Shown piece by piece: positions 1-6,254 of a stretch of DNA of 9,551 nucleotides; the first letter of the stretch is position 1, and each line of letters starts with the position of its first letter. This stretch comes from Candidatus Colimorpha enterica (lineage in GTDB: Bacteria > Bacillota > Clostridia > Oscillospirales > CAG-272). A program made the translations under genes and the position numbers. The stretch is taken from contig FR891180.1 in NCBI GenBank assembly GCA_000433515.1, positions 777-10,327 on the forward strand, given 5' to 3'. The notes beneath the pieces were generated by a model that ran no database searches, was not told where the DNA came from, and saw nothing but the letters and a program-made list of their open reading frames with translations.

Positions 1-144
1 GCACACCAGCTTTGCGCTGCCGGTTATGAGCTGACCGATGTAGTTTGTCGGCGAACCCTCCCCGGTCAGGCGGTCGGTCTGATGAGGGCGGTTGAAGGTT
101 ATTTTCACAAAGCGGAACGAACTGCAGAATTCTTGGCTGTTCAA
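1..144 (-). CDS. N-terminus of leftward gene, possible AraC-type regulator (partial)
   Basis: A leftward reading frame of 48 codons stays open to the window edge. The chosen start is a TTG (142-144) preceded by GGAG (153-156 on the plus strand) at 7 bases. An ATG five bases upstream is in another frame and meets TGA two codons later. The peptide begins MNSQEFCSSFRFVKITF and later contains GSPTNYIGQLITGSAKLVC. A 'YxGxLxxGxxxLV'-like stretch resembles the first strands of the cupin-like sensing domain of AraC-family regulators, but the DNA-binding domain lies outside the window, so the family is a guess. A well-formed leftward promoter at 189-218 supports a real gene. It is divergent from the oxidoreductase operon, which would suit a local regulator. 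It could instead be a cupin or an unrelated protein. Confidence is moderate for a gene and low for the family. Confidence 0.5.
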   Translation of the reverse strand, partial: MNSQEFCSSFRFVKITFNRPHQTDRLTGEGSPTNYIGQLITGSAKLVC

Positions 145-188
145 AGCATATCTCCGGTTATAATCACAGAATATTACCTGTTTTTTAT

Positions 189-218
189 AGTATAATATAT
201 TGCCCCGCCGTCTGTCAA
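189..218 (-). promoter_or_regulatory. Promoter for the leftward partial gene
   Basis: Read leftward, a perfect -35 TTGACA (213-218) is followed after 18 bases by TATACT (189-194). Transcription would begin near 182, leaving about 38 bases of leader before the TTG start at 144. It overlaps the proposed rightward promoter at 200-228. Confidence 0.6.
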
Positions 219-228
219 GTGATAAAAT
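200..228 (+). promoter_or_regulatory. Proposed promoter for the oxidoreductase operon
   Basis: TTGCCC (200-205), 17 bases, then TAAAAT (223-228) preceded by TGA, which makes an extended -10 (TGATAAAAT). The same extended -10 is found at the rnhA promoter. The -35 matches consensus in only four positions. A TATAAT at 191-196 is an alternative -10 but has no recognisable -35. Transcription would start near 235 and give a leader of about 47 bases. Confidence 0.4.
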
Positions 229-253
229 AAAAGAGAAACAGAAACCTGTTCAT

Positions 254-274
254 CCGCCGGTGCGGCGGGGGAGG
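254..274 (+). promoter_or_regulatory. Leader hairpin abutting the ribosome binding site
   Basis: CCGCCG (254-259) pairs perfectly with CGGCGG (263-268) around a GTG loop. The 3' arm runs directly into the Shine-Dalgarno GGGGAGG (268-274), which lies 7 bases before the ATG at 282. The stem could influence ribosome access. No riboswitch class is recognised. Confidence 0.4.
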
Positions 275-281
275 ATATCCT

Positions 282-1301
282 ATGAAAAATACAACAATAA
301 CCTTTACAAGACCGAACGTCGCGGAGCTTGTACCCGGAGAGGTGCGTCAGCCGGTCGGGAACGAGGTGCTTGTGAAGCTGGCAGTCTCGACGATAAGCAG
401 CGGGACGGAGAGAGCAAATCTCACCGGTGACGCAAACGTCGGACTCGGCAGCAGCGCGGCGGCTCAGTTTCCGAGAGTCAGCGGCTACAGCTCCGCGGGA
501 GTTGTCGTCGCGGTCGGAGACGCGGTGAAAGAGATAAAGCACGGCGACAGGGTCGCGCTGTCGTGGAGCACGCATTCGGCGTACTGCCTTGCGTGGGAGG
601 GCAACGTACATAAGATCATTTCCGACAGCATTCCGTTCAGCGAGGCGGCGCTTTTCCATATATCGACCTTCCCGATGGCGGCGATAAGAAAGTGCCGGCT
701 TGAGCTCGGCGAGAGCGCGCTTGTCATGGGGCAGGGGGTTCTCGGTCTGATCGCTGACCTGCTTCTCAGAGCCGCAGGCGCGGTGCCGGTTATCGCGGTC
801 GACCCGGTTGCGGAAAAGCGGGAAAAGGCGCTGGCTTCCGGCGCGGATTATGCACTTGATCCGTTTGAGAGCGGCTTTGCCGAAAAGGTTCACTCGCTGA
901 CAGACGGCGGCGTGAATGTCGCCATTGAGGTCACCGGGAACGGAGGCGGGCTTAACGGTGCGCTTGACTGCATGAAGCGGTTCGGGCGGGTCGCGCTCCT
1001 CGGTTGTACGCGGAACAGCGATTTTACCGTTGACTACTACAAAAAGGTCCACGGGCCGGGTATCTCGCTTATCGGTGCGCACACGCTTGCAAGACCGGGA
1101 AACGAATCGTCGCCCGGAATGTGGACGACACACGACGACGTTATGGCGGTTCAGAGACTGATAGCCGGCGGCAGGCTGAGCCTTTCGGGGCTTATCGACG
1201 AAGTGCATTCGCCGGAGGAGGCGCCGGAGATATACACACGGCTTGCGTCGGAGAAGTCCTTCCCGCTTGTCCAGTTTGATTGGAGCAGGATAAATGCGTA
1301 A
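282..1301 (+). CDS. Medium-chain (zinc-type) dehydrogenase lacking zinc ligands
   Basis: A 339-residue protein of the medium-chain dehydrogenase/reductase superfamily, cytoplasmic and expected to use NAD(P). The N-terminal GroES-like domain spans roughly 1-130 and the Rossmann domain 140-270, with the nucleotide loop GQGVLG at 150-155. VIAVD ends at Asp174; an acidic residue there usually favours NAD over NADP. Where classical alcohol dehydrogenases carry the catalytic-zinc cysteine, this protein has SGTER (40-44), and the four-cysteine structural zinc lobe is absent: the stretch around 95-112 has only one Cys. This SGTER signature is known from relatives that accompany Gfo/Idh/MocA enzymes in carbohydrate clusters, which matches its neighbour here. 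Its 3' end overlaps the next gene by 8 bases, so the two are probably co-translated. The substrate is unknown; a sugar or cyclitol is likely by context. The start is fixed by GGGGAGG 7 bases upstream. Confidence 0.9.
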   Translation: MKNTTITFTRPNVAELVPGEVRQPVGNEVLVKLAVSTISSGTERANLTGDANVGLGSSAAAQFPRVSGYSSAGVVVAVGDAVKEIKHGDRVALSWSTHSAYCLAWEGNVHKIISDSIPFSEAALFHISTFPMAAIRKCRLELGESALVMGQGVLGLIADLLLRAAGAVPVIAVDPVAEKREKALASGADYALDPFESGFAEKVHSLTDGGVNVAIEVTGNGGGLNGALDCMKRFGRVALLGCTRNSDFTVDYYKKVHGPGISLIGAHTLARPGNESSPGMWTTHDDVMAVQRLIAGGRLSLSGLIDEVHSPEEAPEIYTRLASEKSFPLVQFDWSRINA

Positions 1302-2316
1302 GGTCAGAATCGCGCAGATAGGCACGAGCCGGTTCAGCCACGGGCTTTACATATTTGAAAGCCTGAAAAATCAGCCCGACATATTCGAAATAGCCGGATA
1401 CGCCCTTCCGGAAAACGAGCGGGAGAATTTCCCCGGTCAGACGGGCTGTTTCGACGGGTACCGCGAAATGACGGTTGACGAAATAATGAACGACCCGACG
1501 ATTGAGGCGGTGGCGGTCGAGACGGAAGAGAAATATCTCACAAAATATGCAAAAACGGCGGCGGAGCACGGAAAGCACGTCCACATGGAAAAGCCGGGCG
1601 GGCTGTCGCTTAATGATTTTGAAGGCCTTATCGGGAAAATGAAAAAGAGCGGGAAGGTCTTTCACACCGGGTATATGTACCGGTGCAATCCGGCGGTGAG
1701 AGAGGTTCTGCGGCAGGTGAGGTCGGGTGAGCTCGGTGAGATAATCTCCGTCGAGGCGCAGATGAACTGTTCCGAACCGGCGGATTTGAGAAAATGGCTT
1801 TCGAAATTTCCGGGCGGGATGATGTTCTTCCTCGGCTGTCACGTGGTCGATCTTGTATTTTCGATAATGGGAAAGCCCGACCGCGTGATACCGTACAACC
1901 GCCGGACGGGAAAGGACGGCATCGGCTCCGAGGATTTCGGAATGGCGCTTTTTGAGTATAAAAACGGCATTTCGATAGTCAAGGCAAATGCTTCGGAGGT
2001 CGGAGGGTTTGCAAGGCGGCAGCTGGTGGTTGTCGGAACAAAGGCGACGGTTGAGCTGAAGCCGCTTGAGATATTCACCGACAGCGGGACTGTCACCGAT
2101 GTGAGCATTTACCGTAAAGCCGACGACTGGTGGGACCCCGGCGAAAAGAGCCGCTCCGGGAATTTCGGTCGGTACGACGTTATGATGAAGGAATTTGCTG
2201 AATTTGTCGCCGGTGAGGCGGTCAATCAGTACACATACGATTATGAGCTTGAGCTGTACAGAACCCTGCTTGAATGCTGCGGGGTCGGCAGTGAAGGAGA
2301 AGGAGAAAAACAATGA
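1294..2316 (+). CDS. Gfo/Idh/MocA family oxidoreductase
   Basis: A 340-residue protein of the glucose-fructose oxidoreductase / inositol dehydrogenase / MocA family. These enzymes are NAD(P)-dependent and act on sugars, cyclitols or sugar derivatives. The N-terminal Rossmann fold (about 1-120) begins VRIAQIGTSRFSHG and ends with the family signature EKPGG (99-103), whose Lys100 is the usual catalytic lysine. The C-terminal alpha/beta domain (about 125-330) contains GCHVVD (181-186); His183 and Asp186 occupy the positions of the usual catalytic H-x-x-D pair. The glycine-rich loop is degenerate (GTSRFSHG). GGAG and AGGA motifs at 1282-1290 precede the ATG inside the previous gene. The end overlaps the next gene as ATGA (2313-2316), a typical translational-coupling arrangement. 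The family is certain; the substrate is not. Confidence 0.92.
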   Translation: MRKVRIAQIGTSRFSHGLYIFESLKNQPDIFEIAGYALPENERENFPGQTGCFDGYREMTVDEIMNDPTIEAVAVETEEKYLTKYAKTAAEHGKHVHMEKPGGLSLNDFEGLIGKMKKSGKVFHTGYMYRCNPAVREVLRQVRSGELGEIISVEAQMNCSEPADLRKWLSKFPGGMMFFLGCHVVDLVFSIMGKPDRVIPYNRRTGKDGIGSEDFGMALFEYKNGISIVKANASEVGGFARRQLVVVGTKATVELKPLEIFTDSGTVTDVSIYRKADDWWDPGEKSRSGNFGRYDVMMKEFAEFVAGEAVNQYTYDYELELYRTLLECCGVGSEGEGEKQ

Positions 2317-3296
2317 AAGCGATACTTGTGAACGACGACAGGAGACTCCGCTGGGACGATGTTCCCGACCCGGTCATGGGGGAGGACGACTGCCTTATAA
2401 AAATCGAGGCTGCGGCGGTCAACCGTGCCGATCTTATGCAGAGAGAGGGAGATTATCCCCCGCCTCCCGGCTGTCCGGAGTGGATGGGGCTTGAGATCGC
2501 AGGAACGATCGTTGACATAGCCGACGGCGCGAAGAAAAAATCCCGCTGGAAGGTCGGAGACAGGGTGTGCGCGCTTCTCGGCGGCGGAGGATATGCGCAG
2601 TATGCGAACGTGAAGTACGATATGCTTATGCCGGTTCCGGAAAACTGCACTGTCACCGAGGCGGCGGCGATACCGGAGGCATTTGCGACGGCTTATCTCA
2701 ATCTGTTTATTGAAGGAAGGATGAAAGCCGGCGACACGGTTCTTGTGACCGGGGGAAACAGCGGGCTTGCAAGCGTTATAATCCCGATGGCGCGCGCGTT
2801 CGGTGCAAGGGTGATAACCACTGTCAGAAACGATGCCAAAGCAGAGGCTGTTTCGCATCTGAAAGCCGACCGCGTGATCGTGACTGACAGGGAAGACCTT
2901 GCTGCGGCTCTCAGGGAGGAGCTTGATGCGGGGCATCCGGTGGACATCGCGATTGACTGTCTCGGTGGGGATGTTATGGGCAGGTGTCTGCATTATCTTG
3001 CCCGCGGGGCGAGGTGGATAATGATAGCCGCGCTTGCCGGGGTGAAGACCGAGATCGATCTCAAGAACATTTATGTAAGAAACGTACGGATAATCGGCAG
3101 TACGCTCCGCTCCCGCGCTCCGGAGGTGAAGGCGGAAATTCTGTCCTCCCTTGTCCGCGATGTCTGGGGAAAGGTCAGCTCCGGCGAGATACGTCCGACG
3201 ATCTTCAAAGTTCTTCCGATAACCGAAGCGGAGGCGGCTCACGATCTTCTCTACACCTCACAGAGTGTCGGCAAGGTTGTTATGACGGTTGAGTGA
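2313..3296 (+). CDS. PIG3-like NAD(P)H quinone oxidoreductase family protein
   Basis: A 327-residue medium-chain reductase of the quinone oxidoreductase branch. The stretch NRADLMQREGDYPPPPG (37-53) is the hallmark of the PIG3/TP53I3-like group. These zinc-free enzymes reduce quinones or activated double bonds with NADPH. The Rossmann domain spans about 135-265, with the cofactor loop written as TGGNSGLAS (146-154) instead of the more usual G-A-A/S-G-G/S-V-G pattern. No zinc-binding cysteine cluster is present. It starts within the ATGA overlap with the Gfo/Idh/MocA gene and is preceded by a GAAGGAGAAGGAG ribosome site in that gene's last codons, so it is the third gene of one transcript. Its role may be to reduce an unsaturated or keto intermediate made by the two upstream enzymes, which is inference. 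The operon ends in the repeat and terminator region that follows. Confidence 0.88.
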   Translation: MKAILVNDDRRLRWDDVPDPVMGEDDCLIKIEAAAVNRADLMQREGDYPPPPGCPEWMGLEIAGTIVDIADGAKKKSRWKVGDRVCALLGGGGYAQYANVKYDMLMPVPENCTVTEAAAIPEAFATAYLNLFIEGRMKAGDTVLVTGGNSGLASVIIPMARAFGARVITTVRNDAKAEAVSHLKADRVIVTDREDLAAALREELDAGHPVDIAIDCLGGDVMGRCLHYLARGARWIMIAALAGVKTEIDLKNIYVRNVRIIGSTLRSRAPEVKAEILSSLVRDVWGKVSSGEIRPTIFKVLPITEAEAAHDLLYTSQSVGKVVMTVE

Positions 3297-3306
3297 GGGG
3301 GAGACG

Positions 3307-3386
3307 CCGGGCGCTGCCCGGACCCGCTTAAGAAACGGGCTCCGCCCGAACCCGCTTAAGAAACTTCTTGAAAGAAGTTTCTTAAG
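3307..3386. repeat. Intergenic palindromic repeat cluster
   Basis: This begins 11 bases after the last oxidoreductase gene. A GC hairpin (CCGGGC 3307-3312 / GCCCGG 3316-3321) is followed by ACCCGCTTAAGAAAC (3322-3336). A second hairpin follows (CGGGC 3336-3340 / GCCCG 3344-3348), and then the same 15 bases return exactly at 3350-3364. The second copy runs into a perfect palindrome with 15-base arms (3355-3369 and 3372-3386) around GA. The repeat period is 28 bases. The architecture is that of a dispersed extragenic palindromic element. The 213-base frame across it (3289-3501) is not a gene. Confidence 0.7.
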
Positions 3387-3428
3387 AATTTTCAAGAACT
3401 TTTGGGCTATAAGAATTATAAATAAAAG

Positions 3429-3478
3429 GCAGACAGCACTCCGGATGGTTACGGGGTGCTGTCTGCTATATTATTTTT
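3429..3478. terminator. Bidirectional rho-independent terminator
   Basis: A 14-bp stem (3429-3442 with 3453-3466, one G-T pair, 10-base loop) lies between the convergent oxidoreductase and transporter operons. Rightward it is followed by TATATTATTTTT; leftward it is followed by CTTTTATTT. It should therefore stop transcripts arriving from both sides. Confidence 0.88.
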
Positions 3479-3505
3479 ACGGGAAGACTGACTTGGAATG
3501 AAGAA

Positions 3506-4231
3506 TCAGAGGACGCTGTGGAGGAACTGCTGAGTCCTCGGATTTTTCGGGTTTGAAAAAAGCTCCTCCGGGGTGTTTTCCTCTGCGATTATACCGCCGT
3601 CCATGAAGAAGACGCGGGTGCCGACCTCGCGGGCGAAGCCCATCTCATGGGTGACGACGATCATTGTCATTTTCGACTCGGCAAGCTCCTTCATGACGTC
3701 GAGAACCTCGCCGACCATTTCGGGGTCGAGGGCGGAGGTCGGCTCGTCGAAGAGCATGACGCGGGGGTTCATTGCAAGAGCGCGGACGATGGCGATACGC
3801 TGCTTCTGACCGCCGGAAAGCTGGCTGGGGTAAGCGTCCGCCTTATCGGAAAGACCGACGCGGGCAAGCAGCTTGAGAGCGTTTTCCTTGGCCTCTTCCT
3901 TGCTCTGGAGTTTAAGCTGTGCCGGAGCGAACCAGATGTTTTTCAGAACCGTGAAGTGCGGGAAGAGGTTGAAGTGCTGGAACACCATGCCCATATGCGT
4001 GCGCACCTTGTTGAGGTTGACGCCGGGGGCGGTTATGTCCTCTCCGTCGATTATGATCTGACCGGAGGACGGGACTTCAAGCATATTCAGGCAACGCAGA
4101 AAGGTGCTTTTTCCTCCGCCGGAGGGGCCGATGACGACTATCTGCTCGCCGTCTTCGATTTTACAGTTGATTCCGTCAAGGACCGGTTTGTCCGGGACGA
4201 AGCTCTTTTTGAGATCCTTAACCTCTATCAC
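3506..4231 (-). CDS. Polar amino acid ABC transporter, ATP-binding protein
   Basis: ATPase subunit of a GlnQ/HisP-type importer; it sits on the inner membrane face and powers uptake as a dimer. Counting from the longer frame that opens at TTG 4240 (244 residues), Walker A GPSGGGKST is at 38-46, the Q-loop Gln at 88, signature LSGGQ at 141-145, Walker B VMLFDEP at 161-167 (Asp165, Glu166), D-loop SALD at 169-172 and switch His at 198. All catalytic residues are present. I place the start at the GTG three codons in (4231, 241 residues), because AGGAGG lies only 1 base before the TTG but 10 bases before this GTG. The gene then overlaps the permease gene's end by 14 bases, with its ribosome site inside the permease's last codons, so the two are coupled. 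The ligand is not readable from the ATPase. Confidence 0.93.
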   Translation of the reverse strand: MIEVKDLKKSFVPDKPVLDGINCKIEDGEQIVVIGPSGGGKSTFLRCLNMLEVPSSGQIIIDGEDITAPGVNLNKVRTHMGMVFQHFNLFPHFTVLKNIWFAPAQLKLQSKEEAKENALKLLARVGLSDKADAYPSQLSGGQKQRIAIVRALAMNPRVMLFDEPTSALDPEMVGEVLDVMKELAESKMTMIVVTHEMGFAREVGTRVFFMDGGIIAEENTPEELFSNPKNPRTQQFLHSVL

Positions 4232-4907
4232 TTTTTGCAAGCCTCCTCTCGAACTTTTTGAACAGGAAATTCAGACCGCAGACGAGGATGAGGTACACCA
4301 GTGCGATCGAAATGTAAGGGAAATACGCGTCCATTGTCCTTGTCATGACGCGTTCTGCCGCTTTTGTAAGGTCGATCGTGCCTATATAGCCGATGACCGA
4401 TGTCTCCTTGAGCAGTGAAATGAATTCGTTTCCGACTGCCGGGAGTATGTTCTTGACTGCCTGAGGCATGACGATCTTCAGCATTGTGATCCCCTGGGAA
4501 AGCCCGAGGGAACGTCCCGCCTCCGTCTGACCGATATCGACGGCGTTGATTCCGGCGCGGATTATCTCGGAGACGTAAGCTCCGGAGTTGATTCCGAATG
4601 CGGCGATGCCGACGAGGACAGGCTGTGTTGACGAGGCAAAAATGATATTGTAGGTTATGAGAAGCTGAACCACGACAGGGGTTCCGCGGATGACCGTTGT
4701 ATAGAATTCGCAGATTGCGTTCGCGACCTTAAGCGAACCGCTCTGCTTGTGTATTGTCTTGATTACCGCAACAACGGTGCCTATAAGCACGCCCATTATT
4801 GTTGCGAAAAGCGTTATTATGAGGGTTTTTTCAAGACCTCCGAGAAACAGAAGATATCTGTCCTCGGCAATAAAGGTCTTGTAGAATGATGCCTTCAGAG
4901 ACTCCAT
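4218..4907 (-). CDS. Polar amino acid ABC transporter, permease
   Basis: A 229-residue inner-membrane permease of the HisM/GlnP family. Hydrophobic segments lie at about 28-50, 75-104 and 195-217, with weaker ones between. IRGTPVVVQL (73-82) is the conserved family loop. The EAA motif that docks onto the ATPase is seen as EAGRSLGLSQG (129-139) running to MPQA (147-150). It is the only permease in the operon, so the channel is probably a homodimer. The ATG at 4907 is the only plausible start, because a stop codon lies in frame upstream with no other start codon between. The nearest purine-rich stretch (GGAAG) is about 14 bases away, so the ribosome site is weak. It is the second gene, 157 bases after the binding-protein gene. 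Confidence 0.93.
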   Translation of the reverse strand: MESLKASFYKTFIAEDRYLLFLGGLEKTLIITLFATIMGVLIGTVVAVIKTIHKQSGSLKVANAICEFYTTVIRGTPVVVQLLITYNIIFASSTQPVLVGIAAFGINSGAYVSEIIRAGINAVDIGQTEAGRSLGLSQGITMLKIVMPQAVKNILPAVGNEFISLLKETSVIGYIGTIDLTKAAERVMTRTMDAYFPYISIALVYLILVCGLNFLFKKFERRLAKSDRG

Positions 4908-5017
4908 GAATATGACCGTGACTTCCGCGTGGCGAAAGCTCTTTCAGATATAATGGTGTGCTGACCTCCGCGCGGATGCTTTTGCCGATCTGCACCGGAT
5001 TCTGCAATATGATTTCC

Positions 5018-5047
5018 GGGGGCACTGTGCCGGAACACAGTGTCCCC
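5018..5047 (-). promoter_or_regulatory. Intercistronic hairpin after the binding-protein gene
   Basis: A 12-bp stem (5018-5029 with 5036-5047, one G-T pair, 6-base loop) begins about 18 bases after the binding-protein stop codon in the leftward transcript. No run of T follows, so it is not a standard terminator. In ABC operons such hairpins commonly protect the upstream binding-protein mRNA from 3' decay or cause partial termination, giving an excess of binding protein over membrane parts. The rest of 4908-5064 shows no gene. Confidence 0.6.
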
Positions 5048-5064
5048 GATAGGCTGCAGGGTTT

Positions 5065-5892
5065 TCAGGAATTGCTTTCACCGGAATTGGCGAGTGCGGA
5101 ATAATCTTCAACCCATTTTTCTATGGAACCGTTGTTCTTAAGCTCCTGAATTACTTCGTTGATAACGGCAAGAAGCTCGGAATTGCCCTTGGCGACCGCG
5201 ATGCCGTATTCCTCGATCTCGGCGATCGGATTGCCGCTCTTGTCAACGAGCTTGAAGGTCTTGAGACCGGAGTTGTTCTTTACGATAAGCTCTGCGGTCA
5301 GCTTGTCGGTAACGACGGCATCGATCTTGTTCGGAACGGATGCGGCTGCGATGGCGGGGGACTTATAGCCGGTGACAACGGTGTCGGTCACGACCTTGTC
5401 GGATATGAGCTTGTTGACTGCAGAGTCAGAGGTCGTTCCCTCCTGAACTCCGATCTTCTTTCCGCTCAGATCTTCAAGAGTCTTGATTGTGTCGTTGTTT
5501 TCGGCGACGATTATGTACTGCTCGGTGGTGGAGTAGGGCATTGAGAAGTCAACGGAGAGCTTGCGGTCGTCGTTTATTGTGATTCCGGCCGCTCCGACGT
5601 CAGCCTTTCCGGACTTGACGGAGGCACAGATGGTGTTGAAGTCAACATCGGAAACCTCGGCCTTAACTCCGAGCTTCTTTGCGACTTCCTTCATGATCTC
5701 GATGTCAACGCCGACGATCTCGTTGTTGTAGATGAACTCGTAGGGGGCAAAGCCTGCTTCGGTGTAGACGACAAGCTTTCCTGCCTTCTTGATGTCGTCA
5801 AGCGACTTTCCCTTTCCGGAAGAGCATCCGGTGAGCGCGAACGCCGCGAGGATCATTACTGCGGCAAGTATGAGTGATATTATCTTTTTCAT
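5065..5892 (-). CDS. Polar amino acid ABC transporter, substrate-binding lipoprotein
   Basis: A 275-residue extracellular solute-binding protein, family 3. The N-terminus has a Lys-Lys start, a hydrophobic stretch (4-20) and the lipobox LTGC (20-23), so Cys23 should be lipidated and hold the mature protein on the outer membrane face. The ligand fold spans about 38-268. GFAPYEFI (47-54), ADVGAAGITI (97-106) followed by Arg110, and DAVVTD (191-196) are the family's pocket elements; the Arg normally binds the ligand carboxylate and Asp196 the amino group. This supports an amino acid ligand without identifying which one. AGGAGA (5901-5906 on the plus strand) precedes the ATG by about 8-9 bases. 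It is the first gene of the importer operon and has a near-consensus promoter. It ends in a flexible Ser/Asn-rich tail. Confidence 0.94.
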   Translation of the reverse strand: MKKIISLILAAVMILAAFALTGCSSGKGKSLDDIKKAGKLVVYTEAGFAPYEFIYNNEIVGVDIEIMKEVAKKLGVKAEVSDVDFNTICASVKSGKADVGAAGITINDDRKLSVDFSMPYSTTEQYIIVAENNDTIKTLEDLSGKKIGVQEGTTSDSAVNKLISDKVVTDTVVTGYKSPAIAAASVPNKIDAVVTDKLTAELIVKNNSGLKTFKLVDKSGNPIAEIEEYGIAVAKGNSELLAVINEVIQELKNNGSIEKWVEDYSALANSGESNS

Positions 5893-5918
5893 TGTTTTGA
5901 TCTCCTGTGGAATTTGAT

Positions 5919-5933
5919 GTGTATATTATACAC
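5919..5933. promoter_or_regulatory. Operator-like palindrome over the transporter -10 box
   Basis: GTGTATA (5919-5925) and TATACAC (5927-5933) are perfect inverted arms around one T. They overlap the -10 hexamer of the transporter promoter. A protein bound here would block RNA polymerase. The regulator is unknown. Part of the symmetry comes from the -10 box itself. Confidence 0.4.
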
Positions 5934-5953
5934 GCGTTTATTCAGAAAGTCAA
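5925..5953 (-). promoter_or_regulatory. Promoter of the amino acid transporter operon
   Basis: Read leftward, TTGACT (5948-5953), 17 bases, then consensus TATAAT (5925-5930). Transcription should start near 5918, about 26 bases before the binding-protein ATG. A TATTCA half-site (5939-5944) lies within the spacer. Confidence 0.85.
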
Positions 5954-5979
5954 GGGTTTTACGAATATTTTTTGAGATT

Positions 5980-6040
5980 TATTCATGTTCGTTGAATATG
6001 CGGCATAATTGCTGATTTACGATGTACAAATGCGGCATAA
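5980..6040. promoter_or_regulatory. Divergent control region with inverted and direct repeats
   Basis: This lies in the 362-base gap between the transporter and rnhA. TATTCA (5980-5985) and TGAATA (5993-5998) form an inverted repeat with a 7-base gap. ATGCGGCATAA occurs twice (5998-6008 and 6030-6040), each copy holding the near-palindrome ATGC-G-GCAT. The copies start 32 bases apart, about three helical turns. They centre near -85 and -117 relative to the transporter start, a typical place for regulator binding. A separate 12-base perfect palindrome, TGAATATATTCA, is at 6140-6151. No gene or known RNA is seen in 5893-6254. Confidence 0.4.
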
Positions 6041-6183
6041 CAACCGTTTTTACATATAATAATGCCTGTAAATTCCATCAAAGCGGCGGAATTCCCGGAA
6101 ATCGCTGAAAAATCCGTCGTCTGCCGCACAGAGCGGTAATGAATATATTCAGAAAATATACATTTTTGACATTCTCGTAGCGG

Positions 6184-6212
6184 TTGACATCCGGGCTGAA
6201 ATATGATAAAAT
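6184..6212 (+). promoter_or_regulatory. Promoter of rnhA
   Basis: Consensus TTGACA (6184-6189), 17 bases, then TAAAAT (6207-6212) preceded by TGA, an extended -10. Transcription should start near 6219, about 36 bases before the ATG. Confidence 0.8.
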
Positions 6213-6254
6213 GATTTCCGTGCAATCATTGATGAAAGATACGGTAATAAACAG

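Noticed and set aside
174..1325. A 383-codon leftward frame opposite the first dehydrogenase gene
   Set aside because: Its Arg-rich translation has no family features, and the opposite strand encodes a clear dehydrogenase. It is a shadow of GC-rich codons. The frames at 1192-2313, 2241-3242 and 7456-8757 were dismissed for the same reason.
3289..3501. A 70-codon rightward frame after the third oxidoreductase gene
   Set aside because: It consists of the hairpin repeats and the terminator and has no protein-like composition.
4831..5025. A 64-codon leftward frame between the binding-protein and permease genes
   Set aside because: It overlaps the permease start in another frame, spans part of the hairpin and has no ribosome site worth noting.
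6166..6171. A second TTGACA upstream of rnhA
   Set aside because: No -10-like hexamer lies 16-18 bases downstream; the TTGACA at 6184 has one.
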